Notes: generated from the letters alone by a model not told the origin. Counted from the first letter of the stretch, positions 35,886 to 46,127 are shown. The stretch: DNA of 64,000 nt from Monoglobus pectinilyticus (GCF_002874775.1 NZ_CP020991.1:1555225-1619224), one strand, 5' to 3'. Program-made: numbers and translations.

Positions 35886-36395
35886 ATGACTGAACCTATA
35901 ATGACTTATATCTGGACTTTTATATTGGCTGTTATGCCTATTTCAGAGATAAGAGGCTCAATAATTTATGGCTTGTCACAAGTCGATCACAACTTTTTGA
36001 ATATTTTATTTATATACGTTTTATCTGTTATTGCTAACTTTTTACCTGTTCCGTTTATTCTATTAGCGTTCCGCCCTATTATAAAGTGGTTGAAAAAGAC
36101 CAAATTGTTGGGCAAGTTCGCTACATGGCTTGAAGCAAGAACACATAGAAAGGCCGGGGATATATCCAGAAAAAGCTCAAAGGCGGCGGCTGTTGCGATA
36201 TATATATTTGTTTCAATACCTTTTCCCACAACGGGAGCGTGGACAGGTTCAATGATTGCCGGGCTTCTTGATATGAGAGCAAAATATGCATTGCCGGCAG
36301 TGCTTTTGGGAATAATGACCAGCGGAGCTATAATGACTTTGCTTGTTACCGGCGCTCTTAATTTAGGTTCGTTCGGCGAATGGCTTACACATTAA
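35886..36395 (+). CDS. COG2426 / small multi-drug export family membrane protein
   Basis: 169 residues from ATG 35886, chosen for GGAGG eight bases upstream; the longer frame from 35802 has no ribosome site. Four or five membrane segments, with the family motifs AVMPISEIRGSI near 17 and PFPTTGAWTGS near 118. The family name does not mean a proven drug pump; the function is not known. No close gene partner is suggested by context. Confidence 0.75.
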   Translation: MTEPIMTYIWTFILAVMPISEIRGSIIYGLSQVDHNFLNILFIYVLSVIANFLPVPFILLAFRPIIKWLKKTKLLGKFATWLEARTHRKAGDISRKSSKAAAVAIYIFVSIPFPTTGAWTGSMIAGLLDMRAKYALPAVLLGIMTSGAIMTLLVTGALNLGSFGEWLTH

Positions 36396-36448
36396 AACCG
36401 TTTAGTAAATTTTTATCGTAATTATGATACTATGAAAGGAATTTTTTG

Positions 36449-36925
36449 ATGAGTGATATAAATTCTCAGAAACAAAAAAAACAGTCGGCTAAAGGCAGGA
36501 AATCCATGCTTATTATTGGTATTATACTCTTAAACATATCAATATTTATGGCGGCATTTGTGTTTTCATTTAATATGATAATCAATCCAATAGAAAAGCG
36601 TGATATCCAGGTGCAGACGCTGACTGACGAGAATACAAAACTTAAAAGTGATTCTCAGCTTTTGCAGGACCAGCTGGATGTTGTACAGTCAGAACTTGAT
36701 TCATATAAGAAAAAGTATGGAGGTTCCTCAAATTCAAGCAAAAGTAATGCCTCCGGTTCTTCAAGCAGCAGTAAAAGCAACTCTGAAAGCGGAGAAAAAT
36801 CTTCGGACAGAAGCAGTTCTAACTCGTCAAACGAAGACGATGATGAAGACAACAGTTCCTCAAGAAGCAGAAATGTTTCTGGGAGCGGATCAAGCGAGAG
36901 AGACTTAAATATGGATAATGATTAG
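36449..36925 (+). CDS. Small membrane protein with coiled coil and Ser-rich acidic tail
   Basis: 158 residues from ATG 36449 (AAAGGA upstream). Basic cytoplasmic end, one membrane helix at about 22-45, then a coiled coil (about 55-92, TLTDENTKLKSDSQLLQDQLD), then a Ser/Asn/Asp-rich tail to the end. The layout resembles FtsL/DivIC-type bitopic proteins, but no family motif is visible and I do not assign a function. It sits 51 bases before pyrH where rpsB and tsf usually stand in Firmicutes. Confidence 0.7.
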   Translation: MSDINSQKQKKQSAKGRKSMLIIGIILLNISIFMAAFVFSFNMIINPIEKRDIQVQTLTDENTKLKSDSQLLQDQLDVVQSELDSYKKKYGGSSNSSKSNASGSSSSSKSNSESGEKSSDRSSSNSSNEDDDEDNSSSRSRNVSGSGSSERDLNMDND

Positions 36926-36946
36926 TCTTAACGACTTAAAATATAG

Positions 36947-37681
<735 letters not shown>

Positions 37682-37712
37682 ATTATAATATAAAAAGAAA
37701 GGGATGTTAGAT

Positions 37713-38255
37713 ATGAAGGAATCCGAGAACAAAATGAAGAAAGCGGTTGACGCTTTAGAGAGAAATTTATCTCAAATTCGTGCAGGGCGTGCGAATCCTG
37801 CAATATTGGATAGGGTAACTGTTGAATATTATGGTGCTCCCACACCTTTGGCACAAGTCGGCACTGTTTCAGTTCCGGAAGCAAGAATGATTGTTATTCA
37901 GCCTTGGGACGCAAGTATTTTGGGTGACATTGAAAAAGCGATTAACGCGTCGGATATAGGAATTCATCCTAATAATGACGGAAAGGTTATTCGTTTGAAC
38001 TTTCCTCCTCTTGATGGTGAAAGAAGAAAAGAGTTGGTTAAGGAAGTTTCAAAGCGCGGCGAGGAAGCTAAAGTTGCTGTCCGCGGTGTGAGACGTGATT
38101 CTATAGAGCGTTTTAAGAAACAGAAGAAGGCCGGAGAAATTACCGAAGACGGTCTTCTTGACCTTGAGGATGATATTCAAAAGCTCACTGACAGATATAT
38201 TAAGCTTATTGATACAATAGTTAAAGAAAAAGAAGATGAGATTTTAGAAGTATAG
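37713..38255 (+). CDS. frr: Ribosome recycling factor
   Basis: 180 residues from ATG 37713 (AAAGGG nine bases upstream; the ATG at 37704 is too close to it). The tRNA-like RRF fold is shown by [12 protein letters not shown] near 23-34, [38 protein letters not shown] and a helical C-terminus. It splits post-termination ribosomes with EF-G. Short gap after pyrH suggests one transcript. Confidence 0.97.
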   Translation: MKESENKMKKAVDALERNLSQIRAGRANPAILDRVTVEYYGAPTPLAQVGTVSVPEARMIVIQPWDASILGDIEKAINASDIGIHPNNDGKVIRLNFPPLDGERRKELVKEVSKRGEEAKVAVRGVRRDSIERFKKQKKAGEITEDGLLDLEDDIQKLTDRYIKLIDTIVKEKEDEILEV

Positions 38256-38277
38256 ACAGTTCGGAAGGGGTATGACT

Positions 38278-39027
38278 GTGTTTTTTAAAATAGGGAGGAG
38301 AACAGCCCATTCCGGGAAGCTTGATTTAAGCCGTGTGCCGAAACATATTGGTATTATTATGGATGGAAACGGCAGATGGGCAAAAAGAAGAGGTTTGCCA
38401 AGAAGGGCCGGACATAAAGCCGGAGCTGATAATCTTGAGAGAATATGTGATTATTGCAACTCAATAGGAGTTAAGGCTTTAACAGTATATGCGTTTTCAA
38501 CTGAGAATTGGAATCGTCCTAAAGATGAAGTTGACGCGCTGATGGAATTGCTTTATAATTATCTTTTAACTGTTGAAGAGAAGTTTAAGAATAGAAATAT
38601 GAAGCTTCAAATAAGCGGTGATATTGCTCCTCTTTCTCAGAAAATTAAAGACGCGATTGTTCATGCGGAAGAAGTCACTTCAAGCGGTGATGGACTTGTA
38701 CTTAATATTGCTTTAAATTATGGCGGCAGAGCGGAGATAGTTAATGCTGCCAGGCTTGCCGCTGCTGCGGTTTCTGAAAGACAAATTACCGTTGAAGATA
38801 TAACAGAGGAGTATTTTGGAGGGCTTATGTATACTTCGAATCTGCCTGAAGTGGATTTGATAATACGGCCCAGCGGCGAAAAAAGGCTGTCAAATTTTCT
38901 TTTATGGCAGGCGGCATATGCTGAGTTTTGGTACAGTGATATATGCTGGCCTGATTTTACAAATAAGGATATGGAGCAGGCGATTATAGATTATCAGAAC
39001 CGTGACAGACGTTTTGGGCGGATTTGA
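38278..39027 (+). CDS. uppS: Isoprenyl transferase (undecaprenyl diphosphate synthase)
   Basis: 249 residues from GTG 38278 (AAGGGG seven bases upstream); ATG 38272 is in frame but only one base from that site, so the start is uncertain by two codons. Motifs are HIGIIMDGNGRWAKRRG with the catalytic Asp, YAFSTENWNRP near 78, and the C-terminal RPSGEKRLSNFLLWQ near 200. It makes the C55 lipid carrier used by MraY and MurG encoded earlier in the window. Confidence 0.96.
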   Translation: MFFKIGRRTAHSGKLDLSRVPKHIGIIMDGNGRWAKRRGLPRRAGHKAGADNLERICDYCNSIGVKALTVYAFSTENWNRPKDEVDALMELLYNYLLTVEEKFKNRNMKLQISGDIAPLSQKIKDAIVHAEEVTSSGDGLVLNIALNYGGRAEIVNAARLAAAAVSERQITVEDITEEYFGGLMYTSNLPEVDLIIRPSGEKRLSNFLLWQAAYAEFWYSDICWPDFTNKDMEQAIIDYQNRDRRFGRI

Positions 39028-39143
39028 TAAAAATAAATTGTAATTATGAGCTTTGTTTTAATTTGGATTATTTAAGAAATTTTTGCCGGAAACGCATTAT
39101 TTGGAGTTGGATAGTTTATTTACGGCTTTAGGAGGCGTGGAAT

Positions 39144-39977
39144 TTGAAACCGAGTTTAAAGATGAGGGTTTTAACAGCGGCGGTTGGAGTGCCGGTTATT
39201 GTTTTGATTTTATTGGCTCCGACTTGGGTTATGCTATGCACGGTTATATTGTGTTCGCTTATTGGAATTTATGAATTCTACGACGCAGTGAATATGAAAA
39301 AAGAAGTGCCGCTGCTTTGTCTGTTTGGTTTTTTAGGGACCGTTATACTACCTTTGTGTGCGTTTTTGCTTCCGAAACAAATATTAACATGCGCCTATGG
39401 ATATCTTGTTATTTTATTTTTGGCAATGCTCGGCAGCAATCGTAAAATAATGATTACAGACGTGGCAATGCTGATTATAAGCCTTATCTATATTCCTTTT
39501 ATGCTGTCTCATCTCCTTTTTATAAGACGTTTAGATTTTGGAAATATATTGGTTTGGCTCGTGTTTCTAGGTGCGTTTATGACTGATTCGTGTGCATTTT
39601 TTGCCGGAAAGCTCTTTGGAAAGCATAAGCTTTGCCCAAATATCAGCCCCAAAAAGACAATTGAGGGAGCTGTCGGCGGAGTTATAGGCTGCGGCCTTGG
39701 ATTTTTGCTGTTTGCTTTTATTATTAATACTTTTATTTCAGCATATATAGGCGGAGCAGAAATGAGTTATATGCTTATGTTTATTTTGGGTGTAATAGCG
39801 TCTTTTGTTGCTCAAATCGGCGACCTTACAGCGTCGCTTATTAAGAGGCAGTTTGGAATAAAAGATTTTGGAAAAATGTTCCCGGGTCATGGAGGAATGC
39901 TTGACAGATGCGACAGTATAATAATGGTTGCTCCGGTTGTTTTTATTTTTGCAGCTCAGATAAGTTTGTTTATATAA
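39144..39977 (+). CDS. cdsA: Phosphatidate cytidylyltransferase
   Basis: 277 residues from a TTG start, nine bases after TTAGGAGG. About eight membrane segments. The CDS signature SLIKRQFGIKDFGKMFPGHGG followed by DRCDS lies near 230-260. It makes CDP-diacylglycerol for phospholipids. The 116-base gap after uppS shows no promoter I trust. The uppS-cdsA-dxr-rseP order is conserved across bacteria. Confidence 0.95.
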   Translation: MKPSLKMRVLTAAVGVPVIVLILLAPTWVMLCTVILCSLIGIYEFYDAVNMKKEVPLLCLFGFLGTVILPLCAFLLPKQILTCAYGYLVILFLAMLGSNRKIMITDVAMLIISLIYIPFMLSHLLFIRRLDFGNILVWLVFLGAFMTDSCAFFAGKLFGKHKLCPNISPKKTIEGAVGGVIGCGLGFLLFAFIINTFISAYIGGAEMSYMLMFILGVIASFVAQIGDLTASLIKRQFGIKDFGKMFPGHGGMLDRCDSIIMVAPVVFIFAAQISLFI

Positions 39978-40023
39978 AAGTGTATGTTTAATAATTTTAT
40001 AACTTTAATTTGAAAGCGGTAAA

Positions 40024-40064
40024 GGGATAGGGGGATGTTTGCTGCCTGTCCCATTATCGTTTTT
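40024..40064 (+). terminator. Possible weak terminator between cdsA and dxr
   Basis: GGGATAGG (40024-40031) can pair with CCTGTCCC (40045-40052), one G-U pair, followed after 8 bases by five T. It lies inside an otherwise continuous operon, so at most it would attenuate. Confidence 0.3.
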
Positions 40065-40102
40065 CATTTTTGTTGGTATTATAATATAAAAATGGTGATA
40101 TA

Positions 40103-41275
40103 ATGAATAAAAGGGAAAATTTGGATTTAAGAGTTTCAATATTAGGCTCAACGGGTTCTATAGGAACCCAGGCACTTGAAGTAATAGATGATTTAAAAGG
40201 TATAAAAAATATTCACGTTATTGGTATTTCCGGGAATAAGAATATAAGGCTTTTGGAGGAGCAGGCCAGAAAATATCATCCAAAGCTGGTTGCTGTTCCG
40301 AATGAGGATGACGCGAAACAATTGAAAATATCTCTTGCTGATACATCTGTAGAAGTTGTGTCAGGTTCTGAAGGGCTGTCAATGGTTTCCGCAGACTCGG
40401 ATGTTGATATGGTTTTGTCAGCTATTGTTGGATTTGCGGGGCTTGTTCCGACAATGCAGGCTATTAAATGCGGCAAGGACATAGCTCTTGCCAATAAAGA
40501 GACGCTTGTAACCGCAGGTAATCTTTTTATGGAAGCAATAGCAGAAAATAATGTGCGTCTGCTTCCGGTTGACAGTGAGCATTCTGCAATATTTCAAAGT
40601 ATGCTTGCCGGAAATCACAGAGAGGTAAAAAAAATATTGCTCACCGCTTCGGGCGGACCATTTTTTGGAAAGACGAGAACTGAATTAGTGAATGTAACGA
40701 AAAGTGACGCGCTAAAACATCCTAACTGGGATATGGGAGCTAAAATTACAATTGACAGCGCTACGCTTATGAATAAAGGCCTAGAGGTTATAGAGGCGAA
40801 ATGGCTGTTTGGCGTGGATATTGATGATATTGAAGTCGTTGTTCACAGAGAGAGCATAATACATTCTATGGTAGAATTTTGTGATAACAGTATAATAGGG
40901 CAAATGTCTCTACCTTCTATGAAGCATCCAATTCAGTATGCGTTTACGTATCCTGAAAGACTTCCGTCTGCTGATATGCAGGTTAATTTTAAGGAATTGG
41001 GTAAAATGACTTTTTATGAGCCTGACCGTAAAACTTTCAGGTGTCTTGATTTAGCAGAAAAGGCAGGAAAAATTGGAGGAACCATGCCAACTATAATTAA
41101 CGCGGCAAATGAAGCGGCAGTTAATGGTTTTCTTAATGGGAAGGTGAAATTTTTAGAGATTGCAGAGATTGCAGAGAGCGCTATGAGCGAGTTTAGTTCG
41201 ATTCAGAATCCTTCCCTAAACGATATTATTGAGACTGACAGAGAGGTGCGTGAGACTATATGTCAACGTTTTTAA
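40103..41275 (+). CDS. dxr: 1-deoxy-D-xylulose 5-phosphate reductoisomerase
   Basis: 390 residues. NADPH loop SILGSTGSIGTQ near 12-23, ALANKETLVTAG near 128-140, the substrate and metal segment LLPVDSEHSAIFQ near 152-164 and GGPFFG. It commits isoprenoid synthesis to the MEP pathway, which feeds uppS. It is the target of fosmidomycin. The end overlaps rseP by 16 bases. Confidence 0.96.
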   Translation: MNKRENLDLRVSILGSTGSIGTQALEVIDDLKGIKNIHVIGISGNKNIRLLEEQARKYHPKLVAVPNEDDAKQLKISLADTSVEVVSGSEGLSMVSADSDVDMVLSAIVGFAGLVPTMQAIKCGKDIALANKETLVTAGNLFMEAIAENNVRLLPVDSEHSAIFQSMLAGNHREVKKILLTASGGPFFGKTRTELVNVTKSDALKHPNWDMGAKITIDSATLMNKGLEVIEAKWLFGVDIDDIEVVVHRESIIHSMVEFCDNSIIGQMSLPSMKHPIQYAFTYPERLPSADMQVNFKELGKMTFYEPDRKTFRCLDLAEKAGKIGGTMPTIINAANEAAVNGFLNGKVKFLEIAEIAESAMSEFSSIQNPSLNDIIETDREVRETICQRF

Positions 41276-42312
41276 CAATTTTAGCGGCTATTATTATTTT
41301 TGGAGTAATTATTCTTATTCATGAGCTTGGACATTTTATAACAGCCCGTATTTTCGGTGTGACAGTAAACGAGTTTGCTATAGGTATGGGACCGGTTATT
41401 TATAAGAAACAGGGGAAAAATACCTTATATTCTATACGTGCAGTGCCGATGGGCGGATTTTGCGCCATGGAAGCAGAGGATGAGGAAAGCGACAGTCCGG
41501 GGGCCTTTACTAATAAAAAGCCGTGGAAGAGGATAATCGTTCTTGCTGCCGGAGCGGCTATGAATATTATTATGGGATTTATTATTGTAACAATTATAGT
41601 TATAAGTTCAGCGGCTTCAACAGGCGGAATAACCTCAACGACTATTGACACTGTTGAATCCCAAAGCGACGCCGCAAGGTTTTTGCAGCCAGGGGATAAA
41701 ATAGTTGGCATTAACGGAACAACAGTTCATATAAAGAGAGATATTTCTTTTGAATTGGGTCAGTACAGCGGTGAGGGAGAATGCGAATTAAAATATAAAC
41801 GTGACGGAAAAGTTTATACTGAAAAATTTACTCCTATGCAGACCACCTTAGAGGATGGAACTCCATATTATTATGTGGGATTTACCGTTAAGCAGAATTC
41901 CATAAATCCTCTGTCTGTTCTTCATGAAGGCTTTTATCAAACAATTTGGATGGTAAAACTTGTATTTGTATCGCTTGGTATGCTGCTGACCGGAGGCGCC
42001 AGCGTAACCGATTTATCCGGACCTGTCGGCGTGGTGTCTGCTATGAGCACTGTTGCAAAAACGGGATTGGCTGACTTTATTTTCTTTGCCGGTTTCCTTG
42101 CAGTAAATATCGGTGTTATGAATCTCCTTCCGCTGCCGGCGCTTGACGGCGGAAGAATTCTGTTTGTGCTTATTGAAATGATATTCAGGAAGCCGATACC
42201 CAGGGATAAGGAAGGATATGTTCATTTTATTGGATTTTTGCTTTTAATAGGACTAATGTTATTTGCAACTTGGAACGATATTGTGAGACTGCTGTCCGGA
42301 TTTTTCGGGTAG
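41260..42312 (+). CDS. rseP: RseP/RasP-type site-2 zinc metalloprotease
   Basis: 350 residues. The zinc motif HELGH is near residue 21-25 in the first membrane helix, a PDZ domain spans about 120-195, and the third metal ligand is in LPLPALDGGRI near 288-298. It cuts membrane proteins such as anti-sigma factors and signal-peptide remnants. Starts inside the end of dxr, so translational coupling is likely. A terminator follows. Confidence 0.95.
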   Translation: MSTFLTILAAIIIFGVIILIHELGHFITARIFGVTVNEFAIGMGPVIYKKQGKNTLYSIRAVPMGGFCAMEAEDEESDSPGAFTNKKPWKRIIVLAAGAAMNIIMGFIIVTIIVISSAASTGGITSTTIDTVESQSDAARFLQPGDKIVGINGTTVHIKRDISFELGQYSGEGECELKYKRDGKVYTEKFTPMQTTLEDGTPYYYVGFTVKQNSINPLSVLHEGFYQTIWMVKLVFVSLGMLLTGGASVTDLSGPVGVVSAMSTVAKTGLADFIFFAGFLAVNIGVMNLLPLPALDGGRILFVLIEMIFRKPIPRDKEGYVHFIGFLLLIGLMLFATWNDIVRLLSGFFG

Positions 42313-42329
42313 CAGCAGATAATAATTTA

Positions 42330-42364
42330 AATCTCTTACAGCAACAAGCTGTGAGAGATTTTTT
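42330..42364 (+). terminator. Terminator of the pyrH-rseP operon
   Basis: AATCTCTTACAG (42330-42341) pairs with CTGTGAGAGATT (42349-42360), one wobble, 7-base loop, followed by T. Confidence 0.88.
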
Positions 42365-42683
42365 AATTAGGAGACTAATAGACTATATGCTTTTTATATT
42401 TTTAAAAAATTATTTATGACATTAATTCTGCCGCCAATTTTGATGTATGATAATAATGCAGAACAGCAGAACGTCACGCAAAATAATAAATTTATATTCT
42501 TATTGATTATTATAAGAAATCAAATACCTTATAGGTTTCTGCTGTAACGTAAAAACAATATATTTTTAAAAAAACGGATAACCTAAGGAGTTATCGGACC
42601 AGATTTGGTGCCAAACTTGCCGTACAAGAGCATGTGAATGCAGTAAATAATCTGCTACCATAAAAATAAACATTAACTGCTAC

Positions 42684-42712
42684 TTTACGTTAATTTTTTA
42701 TGCTGTTATAAT
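42684..42712 (+). promoter_or_regulatory. Candidate proximal promoter of the pectate lyase gene
   Basis: TTTACG (42684-42689), a 17-base spacer and TATAAT (42707-42712). A weaker upstream pair, ATGACA (42416-42421) and TTTGAT (42439-42444), also with 17 bases, would transcribe the whole structured region instead. Confidence 0.5.
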
Positions 42713-42753
42713 ACAAATATAAGAGAAATGAAAAATTAAAAGGAGTGGCAATT

Positions 42754-45276
42754 ATGAAAACTAATTTGAAAAGAAGATTGTGTTTAATTATTTCTCTGGT
42801 ATTTTTACTGAGTGCAGTAAGTTTTTCAGCTGCAGCGAATCAAACCACTGTGTCTTTAATTCACAGTGAGGGCTGGCTTGAAACAGCATATGTGACTTGG
42901 AATGAATATTCGGGTGCTGATGGTTACAATGTTTACTGCAAACAAGCCGGAGGGGAATATTTTAAGCTGGATGATGAATTGGTTAGAACATATCCGGGAT
43001 ATTTCAGGGCGGACGCTTTGGGACTGCCTGAGGGTGAATATATTCTAAAAGTGGTTCCGGTAAAAAACGGCGCTGAGATAACTGATGCATCAGCCGAAAC
43101 AGGAGCGCTGTCCGTGATGAAACATGCACGCGAGGGTTTTGCTTTTTCTAAAAATTCTCCATACGGAACATCAAGCGGCGCGTATAATGATGACGGCACA
43201 CTTAGAGAAGACGCAGATGTTATCTATGTTACAAACGGGAATAAAGATACCGTTACAATAAACGGCGATGAATCGTTGGGAGTTGGTCTTTATAATATTT
43301 TGGCTTATAGAGAGTCAAAGAAGATAAAGACAACTTTGTGCATAAGACTTATCGGCCGTGTTGATGAACCGGCGTTAACAGATAATCATACAGTGAGGTT
43401 TATCAACACCGGAAATATAACTTTGGAAGGTGTTGGCGACGACGCGCTAATATATGGCTGGATTATCACACTAAAAAGAAGCAGCAATTTTGAGATGAGA
43501 AATTTCGGAATGATGTACGGCGGTGAAGGAACCACAGGTTCGGCTGTTGTTCTTGATACTGATAATAAAAACTTTTGGGCGCACAACTGTGACTTTTTCT
43601 ACGGTGCGCCGGGCAAGGACGCTGACCAAATTAAAGGCGACGGAGCTATAGATATTAAGTCAAGGTCAGATTATGTGACTGTTGCGTATAACCATATGTG
43701 GGATTTGGGCAAGACTTGTGTCTCGGGCGGTCCGTGGGAAAACAGCAATATGTATACTGATGAAGCCAAGATTTATGCTACATATCATCATAACTGGTTT
43801 GATCATACAGACTCAAGGCATCCGAGATGCGTAGTTGGCAGTAACCATGTATATAACAATTATTATGATGGCAATGCACTTTATGGAATCGGTGCGGCAA
43901 TGAAAACATCGGTATTTTCAGAAAATAATTATTATAGAAATTGTCAAAGACCAATGATAATAGCGTCTCAAGGCAGCGACTGTTACAACTCTGAAACAGG
44001 AACATATAATGATAAGGGAACTCTTTCAGGCCAAATGGGCGGTATGATAAAATCCTACGGGGACGTAATTGTTGGAGCAAAAAGGTTTTATACATATCAG
44101 AACACTCCTGACGTGGGAGAGTTTGACGCGTATATAGCAAACAGCCGTGATGAGGTTGTGCCGGAAACGGTAACAGCCAAAAAAGGCGATGAAGTAGGAA
44201 AAGGGACATATAATAATTTTGATACCGATCCCAGCATTATGTATGAGTACAGTGTAGATACCGCGGAAGAAGCTGTTGAAAAGGTAAAAAAATATGCGGG
44301 CAGAGTAAACGGCGGAGACTTTAAGTGGACCTTTGATAATGCGGCTGAGGATACGAACCACGAAATAATTCCTGAACTTTTGGAGGCTATAAAGTCATAT
44401 AAGTCAAAACTCGTTGCTGTTGCAGGAGGCGCTGTTCCAGTAGAACCGCCTTATGTAACGCCTACATCTGAGCCCACCAAAGACCCGGATGCAACCTCGG
44501 CGCCAACGGCAAAACCTCCGGGAGATATAACAAAAATACCAACGGGCGTAACCAGTTATGCAAAGGATTGGTTCGGCGGACAGAGTATGTCTGCCGGTGA
44601 TATATCAAATGATGGTTATGTCGGCTGCTATAAGGGATCCGGAAACAGTTATAAGACAAATAAGTTTACGGCAGGAGATGTATCAATAACAAGAGGATAT
44701 CAAACTAAACAGGTAGATTCACGTTCATTTTATTGTATTCCTGAGAGCGAATGTTTGGTTACGGTGTATTTTTATTCAAACGGTTCTAATTATTTAGGGT
44801 TATATACTACTGATTTAAGCACACCGGCAGCTACTTTTACACCTGAGGCAGGAGGAGACTGTTCGTTCACCTATCATTTTACAGAAGTGGGATCGCCATT
44901 GTATATAGCCGGACCTGTCGGAGATATAAATTTGGCCGGCATTTCCGTTGCAGAAGCGGGCGGCAATCCGACTGAGAGCCCGGAACCGACATCAACTCCA
45001 TTTGAATACCAAATAAACAGCGCCGAATATGTTAACGGGAATCTTGAAGTTGAGATAAAATATAATAAAACAGAGAGTTCGGAAAATGCAAGTTTAATCG
45101 CTGCTGAATACAATAAATACGGAATATTAATCGGCTTTAAAACAGCGGATGTTTCAGGCAACGGAAAATTTGTTATAAATGGATTGCAGGAGACAGCAGA
45201 AAATAAAGTTGTACTTTATATTTGGAATAGTTCTGATAATATTACACCGCTTTCAGACAGTTACGAAGTTAAATAA
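42754..45276 (+). CDS. Secreted modular pectate lyase (polysaccharide lyase family 1 type)
   Basis: 840 residues from ATG 42754 (AAAGGAG nine bases upstream). Signal peptide about 1-27. A fibronectin-III-like segment (about 28-125) precedes the right-handed beta-helix PL1 domain (about 140-480) with VTVAYNHMWD, HHNWFDHTDSRHPR and VYNNYYDG. A Pro/Thr linker (about 560-590) leads to a second module of about 160 residues that may bind carbohydrate, another linker, and a C-terminal beta domain of about 85 residues. It cleaves polygalacturonate outside the cell. Binding modules are inferred from layout only. It stands alone, not in a visible PUL-like cluster. Confidence 0.88.
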   Translation: MKTNLKRRLCLIISLVFLLSAVSFSAAANQTTVSLIHSEGWLETAYVTWNEYSGADGYNVYCKQAGGEYFKLDDELVRTYPGYFRADALGLPEGEYILKVVPVKNGAEITDASAETGALSVMKHAREGFAFSKNSPYGTSSGAYNDDGTLREDADVIYVTNGNKDTVTINGDESLGVGLYNILAYRESKKIKTTLCIRLIGRVDEPALTDNHTVRFINTGNITLEGVGDDALIYGWIITLKRSSNFEMRNFGMMYGGEGTTGSAVVLDTDNKNFWAHNCDFFYGAPGKDADQIKGDGAIDIKSRSDYVTVAYNHMWDLGKTCVSGGPWENSNMYTDEAKIYATYHHNWFDHTDSRHPRCVVGSNHVYNNYYDGNALYGIGAAMKTSVFSENNYYRNCQRPMIIASQGSDCYNSETGTYNDKGTLSGQMGGMIKSYGDVIVGAKRFYTYQNTPDVGEFDAYIANSRDEVVPETVTAKKGDEVGKGTYNNFDTDPSIMYEYSVDTAEEAVEKVKKYAGRVNGGDFKWTFDNAAEDTNHEIIPELLEAIKSYKSKLVAVAGGAVPVEPPYVTPTSEPTKDPDATSAPTAKPPGDITKIPTGVTSYAKDWFGGQSMSAGDISNDGYVGCYKGSGNSYKTNKFTAGDVSITRGYQTKQVDSRSFYCIPESECLVTVYFYSNGSNYLGLYTTDLSTPAATFTPEAGGDCSFTYHFTEVGSPLYIAGPVGDINLAGISVAEAGGNPTESPEPTSTPFEYQINSAEYVNGNLEVEIKYNKTESSENASLIAAEYNKYGILIGFKTADVSGNGKFVINGLQETAENKVVLYIWNSSDNITPLSDSYEVK

Positions 45277-45661
45277 TAGAAAATAAATTAAAAGTAATAA
45301 ATTTCTTCCCAATTAAAAAACTACATAGGAGATTTATGACAAAAAATAAAAATTATTAGCTGTTCTATGAGCCGGTATTATAATACCGGCTCAGTTTTTT
45401 GAAAAAGTATTAGATATAAAACGGTTTGTAAATTTCATTTTAATAGTGAAGATAAAATTAATTAACTTTATTTATTAAGTCTTATGACTTTTTTTGTTTT
45501 ATTTAATGATTTAAAATATTAAAAAATATATAAATACAAAATAATAAACAAATATGTTATTTTGGGTTGTAAAAAAAGTATTTACTATAACTTTAGTGTT
45601 ATGGAAAATAAATCTGAAAAACTTAAATTTTTCGGATAATATAAATTATATAAATTTTTAC
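45277..45661. other. AT-rich gap between pectate lyase and rplU
   Basis: Holds the pectate lyase terminator at its left side and then about 260 bases of very AT-rich DNA without any frame, repeat or RNA that I recognise. Confidence 0.5.
45369..45400 (+). terminator. Strong terminator after pectate lyase
   Basis: GAGCCGGTATTA (45369-45380) directly followed by TAATACCGGCTC (45381-45392), perfect, then T6. Confidence 0.95.
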
Positions 45662-45690
45662 TTGACAAAATTTTTAAGCTATGGTATATT
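45662..45690 (+). promoter_or_regulatory. rplU promoter
   Basis: TTGACA (45662-45667), 17-base spacer, TATATT (45685-45690); start expected near 45697. Confidence 0.9.
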
Positions 45691-45696
45691 ATATCG

Positions 45697-45766
45697 GTAA
45701 CCGCGCAGAAGGGGTTTTATTAAGTTGCGGAAGCCACCCCAATGGCGAGTCTTGGGTAATAGGAGG
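45697..45766 (+). promoter_or_regulatory. Ribosomal protein L21 leader
   Basis: The 80-base 5' leader of rplU carries the arrangement I associate with the Firmicutes L21 leader (CCGCGCA, AGGGGTT, TTGCGGAAGCCACCCC). Pairings seen are GGGGT/ACCCC, CCGC/GCGG and CCCAA/TTGGG, the last just before the ribosome site AGGAGG. L21 is thought to bind its leader and lower its own expression. A covariance search would confirm this. Confidence 0.75.
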
Positions 45767-45776
45767 TATTACGATT

Positions 45777-46085
45777 ATGTACGCAGTTATAGAAACAGGC
45801 GGAAAGCAGTATAAGGTTGAACAGGGCGATACAGTTTTTATTGAAAAGCTTGATGTTGAAGCCGGAGAAACTGTTACGTTTGATAAGGTCTTGATTGTCG
45901 GCGGTGACGACGTTAAAGTCGGCGCTCCTTACGTTAGCGGAGCAAGCGTTACAGCTACTGTTGCTAAGAACGGCAAGTCAAAGAAAATTATTGTTTATAA
46001 GTACAAGCCTAAAAAGCATTATCACAAGAAGCAGGGACATAGGCAACCGTATACAAAGGTTGAGATTTCAGCAATCAATGCATAA
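45777..46085 (+). CDS. rplU: 50S ribosomal protein bL21
   Basis: 102 residues from ATG 45777, with AGGAGG ten bases upstream; a longer in-frame opening from 45681 would run through the leader and -10 box. Starts [18 protein letters not shown] and ends with the KRRQGHRQP-like [14 protein letters not shown] motif of L21. Confidence 0.97.
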   Translation: MYAVIETGGKQYKVEQGDTVFIEKLDVEAGETVTFDKVLIVGGDDVKVGAPYVSGASVTATVAKNGKSKKIIVYKYKPKKHYHKKQGHRQPYTKVEISAINA

Positions 46086-46127
46086 GTATTGATTTTCATA
46101 ATTTTTGATAGCAAGGAGTGATTAAGA

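Larger units (their letters stand above)
42313..42753 (+). other. Long structured upstream region of the pectate lyase gene
   Basis: After the rseP terminator, ACAGCAGAA (42463-42471) pairs with TTCTGCTGT (42537-42545) around two inner hairpins, TTCTTAT/ATAAGAA (42497-42503/42512-42518) and ACCT/AGGT (42526-42529/42533-42536). This is a three-way junction. GATAAC/GTTATC (42577-42595) and TTTGG/CCAAA (42604-42615) follow. TAACGTAAA (42545-42553) recurs inverted at 42684-42692. It matches no riboswitch I know well. Confidence 0.5.

Noticed and set aside
42440-42560. c-di-GMP (GEMM) riboswitch
   Set aside because: A CACGCAAA fragment is present, but the receptor, GCAAAGCC and tetraloop parts of GEMM are missing.
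45681-45776. 32-residue N-terminal extension of L21
   Set aside because: It overlaps the promoter -10 and the L21 leader; the conserved protein starts at ATG 45777.
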